From assembly GCF_008728515.1 (NCBI RefSeq), contig NC_044986.1, positions 51,324,855-51,388,854 on the forward strand: 64,000 nt of DNA, given 5' to 3'. The position numbers and the translations under genes are program-made. This DNA is from Papio anubis. Lineage: Eukaryota > Chordata > Mammalia > Primates > Cercopithecidae. Each line of letters opens with the position of its first letter. The first letter of the stretch is position 1. Positions 55,831-64,000 of the stretch are shown piece after piece. Under the pieces are notes generated by a model that saw nothing but the letters and a program-made list of their open reading frames with translations, was not told where the DNA came from and made no database searches.

Positions 55831-58746
55831 ACTCTAAAACTAGAACTGCTTATATTGTTGTTTTCAGAGGAAAGGAAGGGGTAACAACATTAAAACCTAT
55901 TTTTTTCTAATGGAAAAAAAAATGATTTATGCTATCAATGAATGCCTCCAGCAGAATGTAATTTGGTTAAGACATTATTGGTAATATTGTATGTGGGATG
56001 ACCACATGTTTTGTTTGTCCTAAACAGTACTAGTTTATCCCTATATTCCTTGCATCACTTCTGTTAGCCTTTGTCTCAGATTTTTCCATTAAAAATTATT
56101 ATTAAGAATTACATCTCAAAAGGTTAGGGTTATTTTGGTAATCCTCACTTTGTACTTCTAGCTGTGAAAATATAAATGGATTGAGAACAGCATTCATACT
56201 TTAACACATGGTCAAGTAAGCTATCAGGTTTACCTGTCTTTTCTGATGCTTTCCAGCAGCCGTATAACTCTTGGTAATATTTTACAGATAGTGTATGTGA
56301 CCCTTCAGAGTAAAAGGTAGTGGTGGGAGAAGTATTCAGAGCTGGTAACTAAGGCCTCAACTTGGCCCTCCAGCTAGTTGTGGGTTTATGCATCTTCAGC
56401 TAGTGAAATGCTTAAAATGCACAAAGCACGGGAGGTAGCGGGTGAGGCTGGTGGAACAATGAGACAATTGTAGTTTTGGTGCATGTGAAATAACTACAGG
56501 AAATATGGGCTCAGCAGTACTGCCATAGAGAATATAGAGAGTGGTGTGAGGACTCACTACAAAGGACTTGTCATTTATTGTTTGGTGAAAATCTATACTG
56601 TTCAATTATTTACTATTTTAGTGCTTATTTATTTTTAAGCCATAAACTCCGTTTGCAAAAATAAACAATCTCACTCTCTCAAAAAGCATTTATAATAAAA
56701 ATTAACAAATAAATTTCCATTTCTCAAGAAAGTTGATGAATAATATGTTACTTGTACACAATGTCTGTTGACATTTACAATACTTATCACTAGCCACATG
56801 GAAAGTGGAAGAAAAAGATAAAATTGTTCAAGAAGCAATACCATCAATTTTATAAATAGGTAGCTACATTAAAAGAGTGCCCTAAAATAAATATTTAACA
56901 CATACAGCTGTAGAGGGTATATTTTCACAGCATTTGAGAAGCATGATATTTTATTTAAATCAAATGACTTTTCTCAAAATTATACTTGATCTTTTTTTAT
57001 TCTAAGATTTATTGCACATACACACAAAGTTAAGCCATGGATATCAGTTCCATTAATACACAAGAATTTCAAAATTGTCAAATATTCCCACTTTCATCAA
57101 ATAATGCCAAACAGAAAATGAGATAAACTAATTTTAGTAATGGATTAATTATTTCATGCAATTCAGAAATCAAAGTAAACATTTTCAGTTGGATGTGAAA
57201 AATTTAACATTATTATGAATTCAAATAGAAAGTCAGTTAAGTAATCCATTATTTAAAGTTAAATAATTTGCTTTTGTGGCGATAATTTTAAGAACATTTT
57301 TTGAAGCACAGGGACATAGTGAAAACAGTGTTTAGCCACATTAAGAAACCAATAAACTGAAATTGTATTTGGAATTTAATATAAACTGTTTTATAAACCT
57401 AAAATATATTTGTATATTGAGAGATATAGGACACTAAAGATTTGAGACAAAACAAATGTGTAGGTGATATACACTTTGCCTATTTGTAGCTCATCATTTA
57501 TCAGATGTTAGAAATATTTGAGGCTTTAATGACCTAGTTTGCAAATCAAGTTGCATGTCTCAAAACGTTATTGAAACTTTCTATAAACTAGGCCTCTTAA
57601 ATTTGCTTAAATTTTGTATTAAAAATCAGCTCAGAATCTTTATTAAAAGACTTTGATGAGTGCAACATCAAATAAGTAATCTTTTGAAGCTTCTAGTAAG
57701 TTTTGGTTATCAAGAATAAAGATTGCTAGAAGGAAGAGAAATATCAGTGTAGCTCTACAAAAATATGAGTGAGCAAGTTAAAAATAAAAGTCAATGAGTA
57801 AGATTTTATTTTCAAATACTGTAAGTTTTCTTTAGAATATCATGTGGAAAGAATCATTTGACAGGGCTTCTATTTTTATTTGGATACAGTGTTTTGTTTT
57901 CTGTGCATGAACAGAAAAACTTGACAGGTTTTCTCAGTTTTGCAGCCTCGAAGGCTGACAAAACATTCAAAACAATCACAAATGAAGGTAATACACATTG
58001 AATTTTGTTATATGAAAATATTTGTCATAAAGAGGCCTTCTGCATGGAGAAAAAGAACAGTACCTGTAAAATTGTTTGGATTGAAATATTTATACATTTG
58101 AATATTTACATATTTCAATACAAAAATAGAAATAGTTATGCATTTCAATATGAAAAAACTAACACTGAGTTTATCTTCTACGTATTAGTATTTGTTTGGG
58201 ACTTGGAAATTATCAAAAGGATTTCCTCCATCAGAAACAAATGATCTACAGAGCAAAGTCATCAAGGATGTCAACCATTTCATTTTTTACTAATCATAAA
58301 ACAAATGTTAGAAGACTGAAGCCTGTTTCAGTAAATCAATTAAAATGTATAAGACTATATTGAAAAAATACATTATTTGAATAAATGCAATACAAATGAT
58401 TTTAGTCATACAGATAAATAAATAAAGAATGGATTAAACTATATGAAAATGCACTGGCTAATTATTAATTATTCTGCTCTGCTATGTTTTTTATTTTTAG
58501 GTGAGCAATATTTTTTAAAAACCTGTTTTCGCTTTATGTATGGGACATTGTTCTTCATATTTTTTAAAAAAAACAATTGAACTGTTTAAAACAATCTAAA
58601 AGAAGATTTCAAGATCTACCACTATAATGAAATCAAATATAATTAATCAATACATATAAACCAATAATTTTAATAGTTTGTCTACTGTCCTTCACTCATA
58701 GAAGTATACTGGTTTGGATAAACTATTAGGCGTTTGTTTTAACTTT
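55831..58746. other. AT-rich unique sequence
   Basis: No repeat family, exon or RNA gene is recognised over ~2.9 kb, making it the longest apparently unique block in the right half. Open frames of 69-79 codons appear random. Confidence 0.55.
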
Positions 58747-58761
58747 AAATTAGTCAATCAG

Positions 58762-58941
58762 GTTTGTTACATATGTATACTTGTGCCATGTTGGTCTGCT
58801 GCACCCATCAACTCGTCATGGCACAAGTATACATATGTAACAAACCTGCATGTTATGCACATGTACCCTACAACTTAAAGTATAATAATAATAAATAAAT
58901 TAAAAAAATAAAAATAAAAATAAAAATAAAAAATAAAAAAT
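58762..58941 (+). mobile_element. Very short twin-primed L1 with duplicated inverted junction
   Basis: The left piece (58762-58818) is antisense L1 3'UTR; the right piece (58819-58941) is sense L1 3'UTR plus an A/T-rich tail. Both contain the same 27 bases, so 58762-58788 and 58819-58845 are perfect complements ('acatatgtatacttgtgcca' / 'tggcacaagtatacatatgt'). The target duplication 'aaattagtcaatcag' is exact (58747-58761 and 58942-58956). Only ~180 bases in all. Confidence 0.96.
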
Positions 58942-59019
58942 AAATTAGTCAATCAGTTGGCAGAACAGACAACTAATATAAGACAACCAAAAGTGTAGTT
59001 TGCTTTCACAGCTGCCAGT

Positions 59020-59340
59020 AAACATTTTCCTAAACATTTTTATTTAGAAAAAGCTTAAATTTATAGAAAAATCTATAAATGTTAGATTTTGCCATGCACA
59101 ACCATGTACATTTACATAGAATTACCAGTCTTTAACAATTTACCACATACTCTCCTCTCTGTGTGTGTGTGTGTGTGTGTGTGTGTATACATATATATGT
59201 ATATATATGTATATGTATATTTTTTCCTGAACAATTTTCAAATAAGTTGCTGATATTGCAGCACTTCAACAAATTAGACTCATCAGATATTGTTTTATGC
59301 CTCAGTACTTAGTTGGTAAAATTTAAATTCACCAAGCTTA
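59020..59340 (-). mobile_element. Old L1 3'-region fragment with embedded microsatellite
   Basis: 'aagcttaaatttatagaaaa', 'taccagtctttaacaattta', then a GT/TA repeat and 'ttttttcctgaacaattttc', 'aaataagttgctgatattgc' follow an old L1M-type 3' region read in antisense. Confidence 0.5.
59157..59219. repeat. (GT)n(TA)n compound microsatellite
   Basis: About 14 GT units followed by 'atacatatatatgtatata' modules. Confidence 0.95.
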
Positions 59341-59689
59341 TATTTTGCAAGAGTTATGAAGGTCATTCTCTATATCAGTGTAATGTGGGAATAAAATAAA
59401 AATAAAAAATAATTCTCAACATTGAATGAATAACAATCATTTTAAGCATTACAACAATTAATGAATGAATGCACTTATTTTTTCTATATTTAATCAATAT
59501 TTATTGAGAACCTATTATACCTATTCCTCTTTTATAACAACTATTGAACAAGAGCTTTAAAAATATACCAGAGCAAGTTAATAGACAACTGAAATATTGG
59601 CTCTGAAGTTATTTCAGGTAGCATACATGAGACCAAGCTCTCTTATGAGTTGTACTCGAATGTAAACTTTAAAAAGGTGAAAGTGTGTG
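59341..59689. other. AT-rich unique sequence
   Basis: Includes 'attaatgaatgaatg' and 'atttattgagaacctattat' near 59458-59520, a possible decayed L2 tail. Otherwise nothing. Confidence 0.4.
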
Positions 59690-60385
59690 TCTTGTGAATA
59701 TGTGGTGATAGAATGTTAGGATCAGAGGGACGATCAAGTGTGAAAGCCATGTTGAAAAGAGGAGAGGGTCAATACAACTTTAGGACTGATAATACAGGGA
59801 CACCACCTATAAGATCACATGAGAGTCGCTGTCAGGTACAGACCAGATCACAAGGGTTTTGACCATGGCCCACTCTTAGATTTAGGATTCAGCAAAGTAC
59901 AGCTCTGAGGCCAAAGCTGGCTCATGAGCTGGTTTAAGTGGCCTAGAAGCCAATATTTTATTTATTTATTTATTTTTATTTTTTTTTTTTAGATTTTTAA
60001 ATGTTCATTAATGAACATCAACAACAAAGAAAAATAACATGTAACAGAGAGAGGTTGTATGTGAGCCACAAAGTTTAAAATATTTACTTTCTGGTCTTCA
60101 GAAGAGAAAAAAATATGGTAATTCCACATGGAAAGTCATCAGAATTTGAGAGCTGAGGAGTCACATAATATGTATTATATTTTATAATGACTACTTTAAT
60201 ATTAGCATTGAAAATATTCTGCAGGCAGTCAAGAGCAGAAGCAGAATGATCCATTAGGATGCTACGGCAATGGCCCAGACAATAGGTGGGAATGGCTAGG
60301 TCTAGGGTGCTAGTTTTGGAGGAGTTGAAAATGTACAGGACTTGGGCTATAACTAGAAGGTAAAATCAACAGAATTTGCTAATTT
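59690..60385 (-). mobile_element. L2 remnant interrupted by a hAT MITE
   Basis: 'agaccagatcacaagggttt' to 'gaccatggcccac' (59845-59872) continues after 60116 with 'gctgaggagtcacataatat', 'ctgcaggcagtcaagagcag', 'ggatgctacggcaatggccc', 'gacttgggctataact' and 'caacagaatttgctaatttg', following the L2-associated consensus on both sides of the MITE. Confidence 0.55.
59885..60115. mobile_element. hAT-type MITE (same family as 32535)
   Basis: 'agcaaagtacagctctgagg', 'ccaaagctggctcatgagct', then '(ttta)n', 'gtaacagagagaggttgtat', 'gtgagccacaaagtttaaaa', 'tatttactttctggtcttca'. Inserted into the flanking L2. Confidence 0.65.
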
Positions 60386-62090
60386 GCTGAATGAAAACAA
60401 GCAAACAGTTTAAAACATGTTCAATTGCTCACTGTGTGGTATTTTTCTAGGAAGTGACAACCCAGAGTATCCACGTTTTATATCGTGTTTATGTTACAGA
60501 TAATTTTTTATTTATTCTAGAATTAAACTCCTTTTACCAATTCTATATAATTTTCTTATGCTTTGTTTTTTTAAGACAATAATCTGCGATGGCAAATGAA
60601 TGCAAACAAAAGTAATAGTCATAAGAGTTATGTATTTCTTCATTATCATTATTTTATATATTTCTATTTTGATCATCAGTTATTTCTCTGGCATTAAATT
60701 TCAAAATAATAACTTAAGAGTGGCAAATGTATTTTGTTAAAGACAGAAAATAATGCAATCATATTCACTTTAAATATGTTTTGTCATTTAACAGACCCTT
60801 ACTGCCTCTCTACTGGAGTAAAGAAACTATTTTTGTTAATGTGCTTAAGTAGCCTATAAGCGTTTTTCCATTTTGCACAGCTAATCGAAAACAATCATTT
60901 TACCAGTGATATTAGTTTCCATAAGACAATTTCCAAACTTTTATAGTATCCTTTAAAAAAAATAAATAAAGTTAAGTTATGGTCCTTTAAAATCTCACTT
61001 TCTTAAAAATCACAATAGCCTTTGCTATTTTCTCTTATTTTTAGATATGTGTATATATATACATACAGGTAAACTAATTTCTTAGTATTTCAATGTTAAT
61101 ATTTCCCCAGAATTGTTGTACCACATTACATTCAACCATTTGCTTCCTGACGAACTTTTAAGTTGGCCCAAATTTCTAAAATTTTAGAAACAGTTACATG
61201 GAACTTACCAGGGGTATTTCATCAAAATCAACAATTAAAAAAATTTAAAAAGAAAAAAATAATTATTCATATGAGATGATCTTTTCATATTATTACTGAG
61301 TGTAGGTTACCTTTGCAGTAGTAAATTGATCATCAAAAAATTACCTTTAAAAATAATTGTATTGTTCTGATACTCTCTCCTACTGTGTTTCATGGTTACA
61401 CAAGGAGCATGGATGAGCAACAAGGGCACTCCAATTCTGTTCACCTCAAAAAGGATTACATATTTTGACTGAATTAGCTAGTTGTAAAAAACAATTTTAC
61501 TATTGCCTTCCAAATTTAGCATTTATTTGCCTAGACCGTGCAAATCTAAAAAAATTGACAATAGGAATTTTCATCTGCTTTTGCTCCCTTGGAATTTCAA
61601 GTCAACCATTTAATTACCTAAATATTTCAGATCATGTAAAGATTTTTTTAAATGTATGTTCAACAATCTGTCTGCCCAGTGAAAATCCTTCTCTATGTCT
61701 TTTATCATTTGCTATTTAAATACTGCAAATCAAACCATTTCTTGCTATAAAGAGATAATTAAATAACCGCAGGTTTTTATGACTAAAGTTAGACCAGCTG
61801 ATACAAAATGTTACAGATTCTACAGAACTCTAGGGATTGTATTTACACTCTCCAGAACTTGATTTTGTTTTGAGGTGAACAGAACTTCTATAGCTTTATG
61901 TTCAAGAGCTGTGTTTTACATAAACTATATTCAAATATTAACCTTACAACTTATTCCTATTAGCTCTCTTTATATCTCAGAGCATCAGTTTATTTTTTCT
62001 TTTTTTTTTTGCAATAAATGATTTTAACACTTCTGAGAAATTTTTACTGAAATAATGATTGTAGACTAATAATAAATGTTGACAAACATT
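60386..62090. other. AT-rich unique sequence
   Basis: No gene seen. 61025-61170 has a weak L1-like feel ('atttccccagaattgttgta') but cannot be assigned. The 84-codon frame at 61465-61719 has no recognised domain. Confidence 0.5.
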
Positions 62091-62094
62091 TGGG

Positions 62095-62640
62095 TAAATG
62101 GAGTTCTTATACATTAATGAATGGAGCTGTCACTTGGTTCAAATACTTTGAAAAATTTTGACAGTATTCACTAGAGCTAAGCAGTGGCCTATCCCATGAC
62201 CCAGTAATTATTAACACAATATGCATGATATGAGCACACAAGAAATGGAGTGCATATGTCCATCCAAAGAATATTCATAGCAGCTTTATTCCTGATACAT
62301 AAAATAGAACATTATCCAAGTATTCTTCAGTAAGAATGTAAGAAACAAATTATGGTCTCTCTAAACTTTCATGAAATCAAAGAGGTACAGATACACAAAG
62401 CATAAATGAATCTTATAGTCTCTAAGTCGAGCAAAAGAATCAAGGTACATGGTAATATACACTTTGTGATTTTATTTGTATGAAATTCAAGAACGGACAA
62501 AACTAATTTATGGCAATGACAGAATAGTGTTACATACTGGAGTGTCATATTGGCTCTGAAGTTATTAAAAGAAAAAAACTTCTGCTTGTCATAGAAACTA
62601 CAATATATTGATCCCAGTAGTGTTTATTGGAGTGTACACA
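62095..62640 (+). mobile_element. Old L1 (L1M-type), ORF2 end and 3'UTR
   Basis: Sense L1 blocks: 'gacccagtaattattaacac', 'tcatagcagctttattcctg', 'agaaacaaattatggtctct', 'gattttatttgtatgaaatt', 'acaaaactaatttatggcaa' in canonical order. Strongly diverged; no open frame. Confidence 0.75.
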
Positions 62641-63794
62641 TGCACAATAATTTATCTAGGGATATATATGAGAAAATGCAGCAAATTGTCAAGGAAAAGC
62701 AAGCATTTTACTATATGTAAGTTATGATTAAATAAGACGTTATATAAAGCAGTTTGAACGGTATCTGACAAATAATGTGCAAACATATTCAGGAGAACAT
62801 AGCTATAAGTCAAAATAAGTGTTATCTAAAACCCTTACATACAATTCCCAATTACAATTACATTAACGTGAACATAAACTAGCCAGAGAAATACTAAGTT
62901 TAATAATAATTTAATAATTGACCGAGTATTCTCTAAATTATACATAAATAGATGTTTAGAATACCAACTGCACACCAATAAAATATTACACAATTTAATT
63001 TAGATGGTAGAAAATATCCGCATATTTAGATGATGTTCAGAAAATTTTACAGAAAAATAATTTACCATCCATCTGTGAAACTGATAAGATGCTTAATGAA
63101 ACTCTCATTTAGTGCATAAAACATAAGATTTGATATGGTAGATATAATAGGCATTACTCTTTATAAAAGAGTTGAATCAAACCAAATTCATTATTTTTTG
63201 ACACTAACAGAAATGAATGTCAGATGCAGTCTGTTCTATTTAATATATTATTTGATAAACTCGTTTTGACAGATGTCTTATACAATATTCCTTCTCTCTC
63301 TCTTTTTTTTTAAAGTTAAAGCAACATTGTTTTGCATTTTCAGCCAGATTTTATTAGCAATTAGCTGGTGAATATAACAAAAATATGGATTTTTTTCTTG
63401 GTTGGACCCTATCTTGTAATAAACATCATAGAAATTAGAGACTCTGATTTTTCAGTCCCTACTGAACATTATCTTTATTATAGCTTAAGATAATTTTTTT
63501 GTGTATGTGACTTATCCTAAAAGCCCTCGGCATGACCAGGATCACTTTTTATCTACTTTGCTATCAGCAGTTTTTCAGATACAGCATAGTTACCTATATT
63601 ACTCACATGTCACTTATATTCAGGAGCTAATCTGTTACAATTACCAAGAAATGTAAGATCCTAAGTATCTTAACACATTTTTTTTTGTTTTTATCTTTTC
63701 TAGCATAATTTTGTTATTTTATGTGACATTTTCACTTGTCTCATGAATGCAAGATTAGGAAAGTAAGTGATATGACTAAAGGTGCACCTGATTT
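62641..63794. other. AT-rich unique sequence
   Basis: No repeat family or exon is recognised. Short T runs only. Confidence 0.55.
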
Positions 63795-63940
63795 ACTATC
63801 AGATCTAGATTCAAATCTAGAGTTATGACTTACTCATGTAAACTTATTTAATCTCTTTTAACATGGGAATGATAACTACATTACAAGATGCTTGCAACAA
63901 TAAAGATTAAATCAAGTGACTAATTATTGTTCCACAATCA
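63795..63940 (+). mobile_element. MIR SINE
   Basis: 'cagatctagattcaaatcta', 'gagttatgacttactcatgt', 'aaacttatttaatctctttt', 'catgggaatgataactacat' follow MIR order. The window ends shortly after. Confidence 0.7.
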
Positions 63941-64000
63941 GTTGATAAGTGGCACCTAATTTTATGAAGGTACATTTCTTACACTGAATTGAAACCCTAG

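Noticed and set aside
1..64000. A new defence or metabolic gene system
   Set aside because: No gene cluster, operon or intact coding gene exists in the window; it is retroelement-rich primate DNA.

Overview
The window is nuclear DNA of a primate, most likely an Old World monkey (Cercopithecidae). It is AT-rich and packed with primate Alu, L1, MIR, L2, LTR and hAT-type repeats. At least four young Alu copies (near 7751, 14975, 22735 and 40190) share variants that I associate with the cercopithecid AluYR group: 'ggctcaagcctg' instead of human AluY 'ggctcacgcctg', and/or 'ccggcc' in the right arm. I find no host protein-coding exon, RNA gene, CpG island or CRISPR array. It looks like intergenic or deep-intronic sequence. 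The short open frames are repeat-derived or chance.

Layout. 1-4.6 kb: unique AT-rich DNA, a 116-bp tandem duplication (2785-3013), an L2 remnant and a MIR. 4.6-6.6 kb: a GC-richer island on the minus strand made of an old L1 3' fragment, an ERV1 LTR with promoter-like boxes, an L1 5'UTR and an Alu left monomer. 7.3-8.7 kb: a 180-bp inverted repeat with an AluY between its arms; one arm lies inside an old DNA transposon. 9.3-12.4 kb: a palindromic MITE and a long old L1 on the minus strand. 14.1-16.7 kb: a solo MaLR (THE1/MST-type) LTR and two Alus, one with abnormally many small indels. 17-29 kb: mostly unique, with low-complexity tracts, one Alu, L2/MIR fragments and an ~1-kb-spaced direct duplication. 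29-31.1 kb: microsatellites and two palindromic hairpins, one a 330-bp AT-rich palindrome. 32-35.3 kb: a hAT MITE and two LTRs; the first LTR is interrupted by a copy of the sequence flanking the second. 38-42.9 kb: four Alus, a GGAA/GGGA microsatellite and an L2 reverse-transcriptase remnant. 45.2-45.8 kb: a twin-primed L1. 46.2-52.1 kb: a degenerate class I endogenous retrovirus, plus strand, with two Alu insertions. 52-64 kb: unique DNA, MIR/L2/L1 fragments and a very short twin-primed L1 whose junction forms a perfect hairpin (58762-58845).

No functional gene system is visible. The most notable content is structural: two local templated duplications, one inverted (7374-7556 to 8208-8383) and one direct (35157-35303 to 33866-34013); two palindromic hairpins; twin-primed L1s; and an Alu whose sequence suggests an assembly or base-calling problem. 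Family names come from pattern recognition without a repeat library, so element edges are approximate.
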